This document shows positions 44,566 to 57,096 of a DNA stretch of 64,000 nt, piece after piece. The notes beneath the pieces were generated by a model that made no database searches, was not told where the DNA came from, and worked only from the letters and a program-made list of their open reading frames with translations. The stretch spans positions 4,121,561-4,185,560 of the forward strand of contig HG738139.1 of NCBI GenBank assembly GCA_000499405.2, read 5' to 3'. The stretch comes from Onchocerca volvulus. Its lineage: Eukaryota; Nematoda; Chromadorea; Rhabditida; Onchocercidae. The position numbers were made by a program, and so were the translations under genes. Every line of letters starts with the position of its first letter. The first letter of the stretch is position 1.

Positions 44566-47500
44566 ATGAACCATTTTTCTGGAATTGGTCAGTTTCGTTA
44601 CAAATTGTTATTCAGTTTTATTCTTTAAGTAGAAATCATAGCAAATATTTGATAATTAATGATGAAAATGTAAATTTTCTTTTCTAAATAATTTAAATGT
44701 TTAATCGAATTAATATTGAGTTTCATAGTCATTAATTTTATTAATTAAATTGTTAATTAAATGTTTCAAATTTTAGGATTAAAAGAGTTTAAAAACTTTT
44801 TCTTTCTTAAGATTGAAATATATCTTAGAAAAATTATAGGTAATATTTGTGAAATCTATTATCATTTTTTGGTTATGATAAAAAATTTTCTACATTTTTT
44901 CTTTCTCTCTTTCTCTTCCTTTCTTTCTTTCTTTCCCTTCCTTTCGATCTTTCTTCGTGTCTTTTTTTTTTTTTTTTTTAAACTTTTCATACTTCTTTTG
45001 CTATTTTGAACTAAAATCCATTAAAATTTTATCATTGTTCAAAAATTTTAATTCTTATTTTGTCTTCTTTCTTTTTTTCTTTTTCCTCTTTCATTCGAAT
45101 GATTAATTCAAAATTGTAAAGCAATTACTTTTTTGCTAATATAACAATTAATAAATTGATTTTAATTAGTAATTTTCGTTGAAATCATATCCTTTAATTG
45201 GTTAATTATGCAATTAATTAATTATATTCAAAAATTCCTGACCCTTTCGTTTTAATACCACTTTTAAAACAATTATATAAATCAAACGAATGGCAATATT
45301 TGAATTTGTTTTATGCTTCAGGAAGAATAAATTTTTTGCTTTGAAGAATTTTCAACCTTATTTTTTGACTATTTTCCTATATTGACGAATTTTAGTAATA
45401 GGTTTTCTGAAATTTAATCCAATTCGGTATAAATTTATTATTAGTACGGAGTAAATTATAGAAATTCAGTGATTATACTTAATAATGTTAATATAAATTT
45501 AGCATGCTTACTGAATGTTGAAATAAGTTGTCTATAATTTTTTAAACTTGAAAATTTTTGATTTTCAGATTCTAATTTTTTTATTGAAATATTTTTTTAC
45601 TTATTTTTCTCCTTGCTTTTTTTTTACGATATATAGATTAAGTCTGTTTGAAATTTCAAATTTTCTATGAATTAGCTAATTTTAAAATGTATTAAAAATA
45701 TTAAAATGCTTGTCAAAAACCACTCTTATTCTTTTTGGAATTAAATTTGAAATTATATTTGAAATTATATTTGAAATTCGTAATTTGTACTGTCTAAAAA
45801 GTTTTTGAACTTATTCAAAAGTTTGACAAAATTTTATAACAAATTTTAGTGATTTCACCGATTGGATGATAGCTGGACGACGACTAAAAGCATATTGCAA
45901 GTAGAAGAATGTATTCAAAAGTATAGCACTCATTTGTTTAAATTTATATGTAATGGATGCATTAATATTGAATGCTGGACATTCGCAACTGGAAGAACAG
46001 CTGAAAATCGCAGCAGCTTGCGGTGTCGCAGAACGACAACTCGGATCCAAATCTAGCGAAATAACCGCAGTGATAGCAACGGTTGATAATGATGAGATGA
46101 CAACAATAGAAGACAATAATGAAAGTTTGTGATTAATTCTGATTCATTAAAAAAAAAAAAAAATCCAGCTAAATGCAGCTTTTCTATTAATTAATTAATT
46201 ATTTATTTATTTATTAATTTATTTATGTTTTCTTTCTTTAAGAAAAATCAAATCGAAATAGCTTATGGTATTATATACATATATATACATATACTAATAA
46301 AATGGATATTATTATAATGATGATTAATAGAGAAGCTATTGTAAAAAAAAAAAAAAATTTAATTTCGAATTAAATTTTTCAATTTTCACTAAAATCTATT
46401 AAAACTATTTGCTATAATTATAATATTAGTAATATTACATTTTCTTAAAATCTTTTATCAAATGTACTTGCAATTTCTTTATCAATTTAATATATCACTA
46501 GCTTATTATATGACATTTTTATATGTAATTACAATTTATAAAAGAATTAATTTTCGTTTATTTTATCTGATTTTTTCTTTAATTTTATCTTCTAATTATC
46601 TATTTCTCAAATATTTTTTTTTTAAGTTGAAATTTAAATATATATATCGTCTTTTTAAATTATAGTATATTAAGCAGTTTGCATTTTGAAAATTTTGTAA
46701 AAATTTTTGAATCATTGACCAAAGATATATTTACTTCGTTTGGATATAATAATTCAAATTTTTAGGACTTTAAAAATTTTTTGAATTTAACAGAATAGAA
46801 TTAAATCTTTCTTATCTTTTTCTAAAATTCATTATGTTTCTTTCGAAAATTTCATCATAACTTTCATTTTGTTGAAATTCTCACTTGTCTTCTTCAATTT
46901 GTTATTCATATGATTTAAATTATGCAAAATTTCATAAATTTTTGAAACCATTTTTTGCCTTCTTTTTTCCTCTTCAGAAGATTAACATTTTTTTTTGAAT
47001 TATCGATGCCATTTCTCATTTACAACAAAAAAATTCCAATATTTAGTGCAAATTTTAATTAAATAAATAGCCAAATATAAAATGGAATAAAATAATTTTT
47101 CTGAATGTTTTTTTCTTTTTAAAAATGAAAATTTGATTTTGCCTTTTTATATACCAATATTCGCATAGTTTTTTTTTCAGTTTTCAAAATTTTTTTTTTC
47201 TAACATTTCTAATCTTTCTTTTTGTAATAACATTTAGCAATTTAATGTATTTCACGATATTGTCTTTAATCAATGATAAGATTTTTATTAATGTTGTTAA
47301 TTAATTAAATTTTTATTTCAAATTAATTTCAACTAAATCAGATAAGCTTTTGTTTAGCTAATTCATTATTATCTAATTACTATATTTTATCATTCATTTA
47401 GTTTCACGTACATGAAAAATATTGGCGTATAGTTTCATTATCATACAAAATAGAATAAAATTTGTTTAAGAAAAATAATTAGTGAAATTATTTTCTTAAA

Positions 47501-50500
47501 AATTAAGGAAAAAAAATTTTCGCATGCTAATTAACAATAAAATTTTATTTTTACTTTTATTTCTATTGTTTTCATTTTTTTTTTTTAAGACAAATTTTAA
47601 ATATTTAAATATATTAATTATTTAGCGAAAATTAACTAAGTTTGAGGAAAAGAGGACAAAAAAAAAAGAAATTTCTCATCTATTTCAGAATTTATTGTTT
47701 TTTCCTTTTCTTTTTTTTTCATTTAATTATTTTAAATTAAGTAATAATGTTCCGAAATAATTTCGCAGAAAGATTGCGACATCAATAAAATGACGTTACA
47801 ATTCAAACAAACAAACAAACAAACATGTGAAGCAATTTCAAATAGTAAAAGAGGGAGAAGGAAGAAGAAAAAAAAAAAAACAAATTAAAAGAAGGAAGTT
47901 TTATTTTTTTTTTTTAAAATTTTTTTTCGGTCATATGACCTAGTGACCTGTATGTGGTACTACTAGTGGCTTCTATTCTTGCTACTAATACTATGGTATT
48001 TTGTGTGTATGTGTGTTTGTGCGTATGTTTGAAATGTAGAAGGACAGCATCATTTCGTGTAAGATTCAAATTTTTGATCCAATTATTTCAATTCTTCACT
48101 TCAAAAATTTACATTTTTTCCATCTTCTTTTGCAAATAAATGCCTTCTCAAAAAGATTTTCAGAAAAAGGGCATTGGTACAATCAAAAAATAATAGTCAA
48201 TAAAATAATATTAATTGAAGAAATGATGGATCATTTTTTCATTTATAACAAATACTAAAAAAAAAAGAAAACGATTTATCAATTATTCTTTTTGCTTCCT
48301 TATTCGAGGAAAAAAAAAAAAGAAGTAAAATGCCTGAAAAAATTGAAAGCCTAGATTAACAAGTTCAAATTGACTTAATTTCTGCCAAAATTTAAAATAA
48401 TCAAACAAGAAAAAGAGGAGAAGAGAGAGAGAGAGAAGGAAAGAGCGAAAAAAAGCTAAAATTATCTTAAACTGACAAATTTTAAAATAGTCAGAAGAAG
48501 GAGAAAAAAGAAGGAAAGAAAGAGAGAGAGAGGGAAAAGAGAGAAAGATTTGAACCGAAATATGAAATGAATGTAAGTTGGAAGGAAAAATTAATTAGAA
48601 AAAGGAATTATTTCAGTAATTAATATTTTTATCGTGTTTTTTTTTTCATTACTTAAAGTAAACAACAATCTTTTTAAAAAAAAAAAAAAAATGAAAAAGA
48701 AAACGAGGAAATTCTATCTCGAAAATAATCAGAAGCAACATTCCATATATAATTATCTTAATTATTTTTTCATCTTTTTCTTTTTCTTCGGTGAAATTTA
48801 GCATCTAAAATATTGCATTGTAATTTAATTACTTTAAAAGTTACTTTGATCACTATGATATGTGGTTTATTCAATCATTCAGTCCATCACTTTAATAATA
48901 ATAGCAGCTAACAAATAATTTCAGTGTGTTTGTCTAATAATTTGTTGTATAAATTATTATTAGTTCAAAAGGAAAAAAAAGACCATATATTAATTTGATT
49001 AAATAAAACTTTCAAAAACTTAATGTTTTATTTTATTTAGTAATTTTAGTCAATTTTTCTATTTCTTTCATTCTATGATAATAACTACTACTACTACTAC
49101 TACTACTTATTTTGCATGCATTTTTCATCGGATTTTTATTTTTGATCCGAAATAGCGGGTAAAAGTTAAGTTGAAAAAGGTAGAAGAGATGATGATAAGG
49201 CGGGAGAAAAGAGGGATGAAGAGATTAAACCGGTTTATAAATAACACTTTTGCAACTGCAATTGTTCATGTCAAATTTGTATCCATCCCTTTTGTATCCT
49301 ATCAATTAGGAAATAGAATAAAATACGAAGAATTATCCGTTTTGCTAATATAAACTTATCTTTTATCTTATCTCTTCTCTTTTCTTCATTCAAGAATATT
49401 TTCTTTCTTTCTTTCTTTCTCTCTCCCTCCCTCTCTTTCCATCTTCCTTTCCGTTTTTATTTTCAATACTGAATCCGTTTTGAATATAATATTATATCAA
49501 TTTGAAGAAGATTTAATTAAAAAATATATGAATTTTACTTACATAAAAATATAATTGTATCTATATATATACTCGAAAATAAAAAAAAAAAGAAATTTGA
49601 AATACGATTAATTTCCAAAATTAACAATGATTTGAAAGTTATTATTTATTACCAATAAATTATATTCATATATAAGCTCTTTTTGGCATTTTAATGATAT
49701 TAAGTTCATATAAATTGATTGATTAATGAATATTTTGAAAAGGCATTATGATTTGATTTGTTTATCTATCATAAACAGCTTTGGGATATCACGGGAATAT
49801 TTTTTATGAAAATTTAATTGAATATAATAATGTAGAATAGATTATACGTATCATAAAAATATTCAGTTTTCATTTCAGTTTTGATTATAATTAAAGGATA
49901 ATTAAAATATTGAAAGTTTAAAATTTATCACAAAATAATGTTTTATATTAGTAATATTTTTTTTTATTAATATTTAATAGCTATTGTATTGATTTTTCTG
50001 CAAGCATTATATTTTTTGAAAAGAATTTAAAATCTTGAAGAAGATAAATAATTACATGCAAAAATATGCAAATTACAGGTATTGTGGAAAATTCGATGAC
50101 ATCTTCATCATCCGATCATGATAGTTCAACAAGTTTACCATCACCTCCAAAACAAGCATTAATGGATGATGATTTCATGAGAACTCTCGAGCAACTTTCT
50201 AAACAAGTTCGTTTGATTAACCCATCATCGAAGGTTCATAATTAATTTCAAAATTTACCATCAGAATTGTTTTTGTATTAATTGTAAAATTCTTTTTCCC
50301 TCTCATTCATGAGAGCAATTCATATATTTCTTATTTTGATAATTCATTTATTATATTTAAGCTTTTCAATAATTATCACAAATGAATGTACAAGTAATTA
50401 ATTAAAGGGAAAATACGGAAAAAGATGATTCTTGCATCTAAAATAGAGTAACAATTTTAGTATAGAATTGAATAGAATATTTGATTTTATTCTAATTGGG

Positions 50501-51765
50501 ATAAATTTTTTTCAGTAATTTTGGATTATTTGAAAAATCTTTTTAAACTTAACAAAAAATTACTGGAAATATGATTATTCTTCCAGCTCTCCTCTCTCTC
50601 TCCCTCTCTCTCTTTTTCTCTTTCTTTCTTGGAATTATTATTTAAAGTTTTCGACGTTTTCAAAAATATAACCTCGATAAAAATTATCGTAAAAATGACA
50701 TATTTCTCCAGAATTTTTGAAATATTTCTATGGACTAAAATTAATTTTTATTCGTATCATCGTAGCATAAGTGAACAACGCAAAGCACGACACGCATAAA
50801 ATGCTAAAAATTTTTCAGAAATTAGCCAACCAAAGATAACTAATCTGAATGCAAAAAATTCGAAATATGCAAAAAATTTTTTATTTCGGTAAATTCAAGT
50901 ATAGCAATTTTGATTCTTAATTTTTTCATTATAATAAATTTAAATGTAGTAATTTTAATTTCTGTTTTTATATTCTTTTCACAAAAAAAAATTTTTAAAA
51001 GTCTTTAATTTTCAGCAAAGTTCACAATTATTAACCAATGTAGAACAAAGCATTGCACCTCAACAGGGTAATTTCAGGACTGTTTTGAAGAGACCTGATT
51101 TAAAAGGTATCAGTTTTTTTTGTAATTTATGAATTTTAGAATAATTTAAGCCATCTATTTAAAAAAAAGAAAAAAAACAAATTGATTATTAAGAAGTAAG
51201 CTGACGATACTTAAAATTTAAAACGTATTGATTCAATTTTTGGTAAAAATTTCGTAAAATAATGGACTTTTCAACTTAGTTATTTTTGTTTCAATAAATT
51301 TTCATCCAGAATTACTAAATACTTGTTTATTTACTTCATGATAATATCATTCCATCTAATGATAAAAATTTCCTTATCATATCAATATAATTGAAAAATG
51401 TGTAATAAGAATAATAAGGGTTAAATAAAAAATAACATTCAAATCAGTAAAAAATTTAGAAAGAATTATATTCATTATAATAGATTTGAGTTATTTCTTT
51501 TATCAGATATATAATTCTTCAATATTTTGCTATCATTTAAAATAATCAAAACTGGTATTTAATTTTTAATTAGTTTCAAATATGACTATTTTTTCTTTGA
51601 CAAATTAATCATAACATGTAAAATTAAATATTAACAATTTTATAGGAAGTTTTCGATGTTCGATATGTCAAAAAATTTTTTGCCATTCATCGTCACTGAG
51701 TCGTCATCGAATGCAAGCACATTTCAAAAGTTACACATGTACGTTATGCAGGAAGGAAATTACAA
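44566..51765 (+). CDS. C2H2 zinc-finger protein, 5' part (incomplete)
   Basis: Exons: 44566-44587 (MNHFSGI plus one base), 50079-50233, 51016-51106, 51646-51765. Phases close through residue 129. The model ends on an open donor in phase 1, so more exons must follow. Residues 1-90 are Ser/Pro/Gln-rich, including SSSSDHDSSTSLPSPPKQ, and look disordered. Residues 94-115 form a C2H2 finger: Cys94 and Cys97, then twelve residues to His110, and His115 (H-x4-H spacing). The linker leads into Cys121 and Cys124 of a second finger. It is probably a DNA-binding transcription factor. I cannot name the orthologue. The first exon is inferred from phase match, the GTCAGT donor and the CT-rich region upstream. 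Confidence 0.7.
45851..46132 (+). pseudogene. coding-like island with in-frame TAG inside the large intron
   Basis: One plus-strand frame is coding-like from 45851 to a TGA at 46130-46132, interrupted once by TAG at 45902-45904. Before the TAG it reads DFTDWMIAGRRLKAYCK, just after an acceptor-like TTTTAG. After it, from an ATG at 45953, are 59 codons including LNAGHSQLEEQLKIAAACGV and a very acidic end (DNDEMTTIEDNNESL). It is much GC-richer than the surrounding intron. It may be a relic gene, or the 59-residue part may be a nested gene. The family is unknown. Confidence 0.3.
47804..47824. repeat. CAAA microsatellite
   Basis: About five tandem CAAA units in intron 1 of the zinc-finger gene. 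Confidence 0.9.
48410..48548. repeat. GA-rich tracts
   Basis: Two purine tracts with (GA)n cores (48421-48436 and about 48518-48534), in intron 1 of the zinc-finger gene. Confidence 0.8.
49084..49107. repeat. ACT microsatellite
   Basis: Eight tandem ACT units in intron 1 of the zinc-finger gene. Confidence 0.95.
49400..49445. repeat. CT/TTTC tract
   Basis: TTTC repeats pass into CT and CCT repeats, in intron 1. A similar (CT)n tract lies at 50586-50630 in the next intron. Confidence 0.85.
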
Positions 51766-53043
51766 GTTAGTATTTTTAATTTGAAATTTTGAAATAATTT
51801 GAAAAATTTTTAATTTTAAATTTGCAAGAATTATTACTATTTATTTATTGAGCAGGTCCACTAAATGAATGAAAAATTGAATGAAAAGGAAATATGAAAT
51901 TATCTAAACTTAAATAAATTTTAAAATGAATTCCAGATTTGGACTTCAATGATTTATGACAAATTCTTTTTCTTTCCTTTTTTCACTTGGAAATAATTTC
52001 TTACTAGTATATCTCATCTGTAAAATGTTATAATAAATATTTTCCTTTTTTGTTTTTTTTTGTTATCTTTTTTTTAATTTAAATATTTGAGTTTTTAATT
52101 GCTGAACCAACGGGAGCTTTTATAATATTTCTAAATATAGTGTAAATCCAGAATATTTGAAATTTTTAGAGTTTCAAATTTATATTTTAAAGTGAATGAT
52201 TAGAATAGCATTATTATATCATTATTATTGCTGCAGTAAAAATGAATTTTTTTTATTCATTCTTTTCAATTAAAAATATAACAATAAGTATTGTATTTAT
52301 TGTTTTAGATACAATAATTGTCTTATCAGTGATACAAAAGACATTACTTTTAACAATTAATGATAAGAGTGATAATAATAATAGTAGAAATAGTAGTAAT
52401 GGTAATTCACCTTAATAATGCTAATAATGCGTTCTTTTAAATGATAATAATAATAAAACTATTATTAATTTTAGCAAATCAAATAGAAATGAAAAAAAAA
52501 TTTAAAATATTATTGTTAGTTATTGCTGTTAACATTTAATGATAAGATTGATAGTAGTACTTATAATAATATGTTTGTAGTAATAATAATTTCATTTTCA
52601 TTTGTAGTAATAATAGTTTCATTAATTTTAGTAAAACAAAAAATTTCCATTTCGAATAACAATTTTAATTATTAAAACGATTATTATAATAATAAAAATG
52701 ATAATAATAATAATTGCAGTATTTTTTTAAAACTATTTTTCTAAAAATGAAATTGTAGTTTAATTCTATTAGATTAAATAATTACCATTTCAAATATCAA
52801 TATTTGAATTACTAAAAAGAAAATATTAATAAAAAAGAAAATTATTGGTGATAATTACAATAATTTATATTATAATAATAATAAAATTATAATTGAATTT
52901 TAATGGATTAAATTAAATAAATTCCATTTCAAATATCAATTTTTAATTTTTTTTAAAAGGAATATTGTTAGTAAATTGAAAATTCAATTTTTCATCATAA
53001 TGCTTTCAATCAAAGAATGAAAATTGGAGCAAGAGTTGAATGA

Positions 53044-53235
53044 GTGCGAATTATCGACAATCCTTTCAAGAATGAAATCTTTTCCAATCATCCAGAAAAG
53101 ATCCGTGAAATTGACGGAGTATTTTACGAGGGGTTATTTTGTGCGCGTGTTATTAGTTTGACCCAATTGACAACTAATCAAGTAATAACTAAAATTATCG
53201 ATGCACCAATTTCTTTTTACAACCATTTAAGTTAA
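53044..53235 (+). other. coding-like open segment without splice sites
   Basis: A 63-codon frame with no ATG ends in TAA at 53233-53235. It includes NPFKNEIFSNHPEKIREIDG and FYEGLFCARVISLTQLTTN. A second frame through the same bases is also open for over 40 codons. It is GC-richer than its flanks. No good acceptor is present, and it does not supply the His pair of the second zinc finger. It may be a relic or conserved noncoding DNA. Confidence 0.2.
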
Positions 53236-54089
53236 TTGGATTGCTAATTAATTGGGTGGGGGGAGGAAGGAGGCGAAGGGAAAAACAGGCAACAGCAATT
53301 CAAGAAATTAATTTTATTTATCGAAATTATTAAATTTGGAAGATAAAATTAAAAAAAGAAAAAGAAAAACTTATTTCAATCAAACATTTAACAAGAAAAT
53401 CTAAAGAAATTAATCTTTTGTTTTGTTTAAAAGAGACGAAATTCAACTTATCCCCAGCTTATCTAATTTACCTCATAATAAAATAAATAGAAATGAAATA
53501 TTTATTTCAATTTTTTTCTTTTCCTTTTCTTTTTTGAATTACAAATGTACTATATGATAAAATTATAAAATTTATGAATAATTTTATACCGAAATTATTC
53601 AGCAATAATTTTCAAATTCTAATTAAAATGAATTATTTGTTTAAATTTTATCCAATTAAAAGTTTGAAAAACTAAGAATGATTTATGTTTAAAAAGCAAA
53701 AAAAAAGGCTCAGTAGAGAACAAACTTTTTTTTATTGCAAAATGCTTGTATTTAAGGAAAAGATTTGCAAAAAAAAAAAAAGAGGTTTTGTTTTGTTGTT
53801 AAAATTTGAATTGCAATCAATCATTTTGTTTGATAGATATTTGAAAATAAGAAATATTTGCATTCTAATAAAAACAATTAAAATATATTTTTTATTAAAA
53901 TTACTAAAGTATTAATTTGATGAGTAAAAAGGATATAATTAGTCAAAATGATTAGTTTCAAATTGGACTTAATTTTAGGCTATCATTTTTTAGACATTTC
54001 TTAAATGATTCATTTTAATCAACTTAGATTTTCATTTCATTTATATAGAAAGTTTAAAATACGAAATAAATTTCGATAAATCAAAAATA

Positions 54090-54250
54090 TCATTTAACTA
54101 ATCTGTTTTATTTTTTAACTGATCTGTTTTTTTGAACTTATCTTGAACTATCATTTAAGTGATCTGTTTTTTTAACTAATTCTGAGTTATCATTTTTTTT
54201 AACTTATCTTGAGGTATCATTTGATTGATCTGTTTTTCAACTGATCTGTT
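54090..54250. repeat. diverged tandem repeat
   Basis: Several imperfect copies of a unit containing TATCATTTAA and GATCTGTTTTTTT alternate with AACTTATCTTGA. It ends in a C run at 54251-54257. Confidence 0.7.
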
Positions 54251-54446
54251 CCCCCCCGAAAACAAAACTCTTTCATTTCTAAATTTAAAAAAAAAATTCA
54301 AAACTTTTTCCATATCAATGATTTATGAGAATTGATACTTTCTATCATTCTATCAAATTTACTTTGATAATACAAAATGTATTATTATCACAATTAGATC
54401 ATTCACGTATAATCAAACGATTATTTATAATCTGTCAGTCAATTAT

Positions 54447-54513
54447 ACGTCCTGTTTCCCTTCGTGGTATTCACGTACGTTCGTACGTAATTTGAAATCG
54501 ACGTGTATTACGT
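54447..54513. promoter_or_regulatory. cluster of six ACGT motifs
   Basis: ACGT occurs at 54447, 54473, 54477, 54485, 54501 and 54510. The core ACGTACGTTCGTACGT (54473-54488) is a near-palindrome. This is unusual in such AT-rich DNA. ACGT is the core of several bZIP and bHLH-type sites, but no factor is assigned. Confidence 0.3.
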
Positions 54514-55925
54514 CTACTTTCATGATATTGTTAAAATTTTCCATCAAAATATGACTCTCATCGCACTGGACCAATTTCTCTGCATGAAAAGTAAAAATTA
54601 TCAAAAATTTTTATAGGATAAAATTGCTATCATCACACCATCATTATATATTAAATCAAAATTAATATTTAATAAATAATTCTCATTTTTTCTTGCTACA
54701 AGATCTTCAAACTTTAATTGATTTTATTTTAACATATTACTTGAATTATTTCGTTTCTTTTTATTTTTATGGCTAAATTTTGAATTTAAAAAAAAAAAAA
54801 TTAAATGATCCAAATAAAACTCGAATTTGTTAATTTTTAAATTAAATTCAAAATTTATCGAGAAAAAAAAAATAAATGAATAGACCTCTTTAAAAGGAAT
54901 ATGCATTTATTAATTTTTTTTTTTTTTTGGTTTAAAATAATTATTTTCCATGACAACTGCATTGTTATTTTAAAATTATTTTAAGTGAAATGACGATGAA
55001 TTCTTTTTTTCGTCCTTTTTTCATTGTTTTAAATTTACTAATTAGGTCAAATGTCAAATTACCGTAGCATACGATGAATCAAATTCATTAATTGATGAAA
55101 ATAAATATCAATGCTTTTTGAAGAATGAAATAGTGAACGGAAGAAAATGAAAGTAAAACATGGTTGATCATTTCAAAACAAACAGTAAAAAGTTGAAATT
55201 TTGAAGAAAAAAAATAGTAAATTAAAATTTAAGAAATAAAAAAAGCACAAGTACAATTGACCCAATTGAATTTTTAAATTTACAATTAATTTTACTTCTC
55301 TTCATTCAATCCTATTTCAAATTCAATCCTATTTCTATTCCGGTTTTCAATTTATTTCATTCTCATTTTTATTTCATCCTATTTTATTCTTTTTCCTTTT
55401 TTCTTTTTGTTTTGTTTTTTTTTTTTCTTTTTCCATCTCATAAATGATTTGCTTTTATTTTTCCCGAAATATTTAGTTTCTCCTTCTTTGCATATATTTT
55501 TGGGAAAAAATTCCTTTTCTCGATTTTTCCGCTTCTTTTTTTTTATTCCTGTCTTTCTCTTAAATGATACAATTTCCAAATCACAAAAATTTTATGGAAA
55601 GAAAACAAAAAGTTTTTTTTTTTGATAATTAGAGATGACACTTCAATTTGATGATATTAAAAATAAAATGGAAAGTGAGTTATTTTGACAGATAAATGAG
55701 GATATGAAAGGAAGACGTTCTTCTTTGTTTTTTTTTTTTTTTTAACAAATTAAGAGAAATTAAAAGAAATTATTATTATTATAATTTAAAATTATGATTT
55801 GAGAAATTAGTTTGATAAATTTGAAAAAAAAAAGATAAAGAAAGTAAGTATTAATGATTAATTTGCTATTTCATATCAATATTTTATCAATTAAAAATTT
55901 TTATAATCATTAATATATCATGATA

Positions 55926-55986
55926 GTGATAATGATAATGATGATGATGATCATTATCATTATCATCATCATGATCATCATCACTT
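55926..55986. repeat. inverted TGATAATGAT/ATCATTATCA microsatellite
   Basis: A (GATAAT/GATGAT) array is followed directly by its reverse complement, giving a self-complementary stretch of about 60 nt. Confidence 0.75.
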
Positions 55987-56176
55987 TTTTGATCCATTTG
56001 ATCTATGTATGTAGATATAAGGAGTACGTATTGGTACGAAGCGCCTCAAGGAATAAAAATTAACTGTCCATTATTTGAGATGTTTGATGTTTTTTTTTCG
56101 TTTTTTTTTTTTTCTTTTGTTTTTTTTCTCTTTTAAAGAAGAAAAGCTTGTTTTTGGATTGTTACCTGACGGAACT

Positions 56177-56192
56177 AGGTACCATGGTACCT
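56177..56192. repeat. 16-bp perfect palindrome
   Basis: AGGTACCATGGTACCT, in a GC-richer patch (56160-56220). Confidence 0.8.
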
Positions 56193-57017
56193 TGTGACAC
56201 CTATTATCATTACTACTTTGGATGAACATATACCTTTAATAAATGAATTATGAATTTTTGTGATAAAAATTTTTTGGATTGAAATTGTTCGCAAAAATTT
56301 ATATTTATTTAGAAATTTATGAAATGAATTCATTTATATTCATTATTTAATTTATTTTCTTACATGTTTGTATTCAAATTATGAATATTCAAATTATGAA
56401 AACTTTAAAAGTTGATCATATTTACTTTATGATCAACTCTTAAAGTCATATTGTAATTTAAATATTATAAATTGGAAGGTTATATTTGAATATTATAAAA
56501 AATAATTACAACTTACAGAATAAAATTAATTTATGAATACTTGCAATTGTAAGTTTATTTTAAAATTTTCGAATAATACTTAAATTTCTATAATATTAAG
56601 CATTGATTAATGATTCTTAGTATCAGATTATCATTGATAATTTTCATTTTCCAAATATAAATTTTTCCCAATACTTTTCCCACTCATTAATTTTTTTCTG
56701 TAATGATTAAAAATTGTCCAAATTTACTCGTAAAAATAGAGGATCAAAAATTGCGGGAGACAAATACTTTATCAAATTTTGAAGCATTTTTGATATTGCT
56801 CAATTCAATTCCAAATTTTTCTCAAACAATCCGTAAGCTTTTTATGACCTTTTTTTTTCTACTTATTATAAATAAAATCATATCATTATTTCTTATAGAA
56901 TTGTTTAAATAAAATATTCATTTTGCTGAAATAATTTCATTTTTTATTTTTATTAGTGAAAAATTAAAAATTTAAATCTAAAATTTATGAAAAAAAGCGC
57001 TCTTTAAATTTTGAAAA

Positions 57018-57096
57018 ATGATAAATAAACAAATACTGGAAATATGATAAATAAACAAAATACTGGAAATATGATAAATAAACAAGTACTGGAAAT
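57018..57096. repeat. three-copy 26-27-bp tandem repeat
   Basis: Units starting ATGATAAATAAACAA and ending TACTGGAAAT begin at 57018, 57044 and 57071, differing by one or two bases. Confidence 0.9.

Noticed and set aside
45811..46116. 101-codon minus-strand ORF opposite the intronic island
   Set aside because: It has no ATG start (begins at TTG) and no splice support. The plus-strand frame has better coding character, though neither is proven.
53044..53235. Candidate next exon of the zinc-finger gene
   Set aside because: Phase would fit an acceptor before 53042, but that acceptor is poor. The joined sequence also lacks the His pair at the spacing required to finish the second finger.
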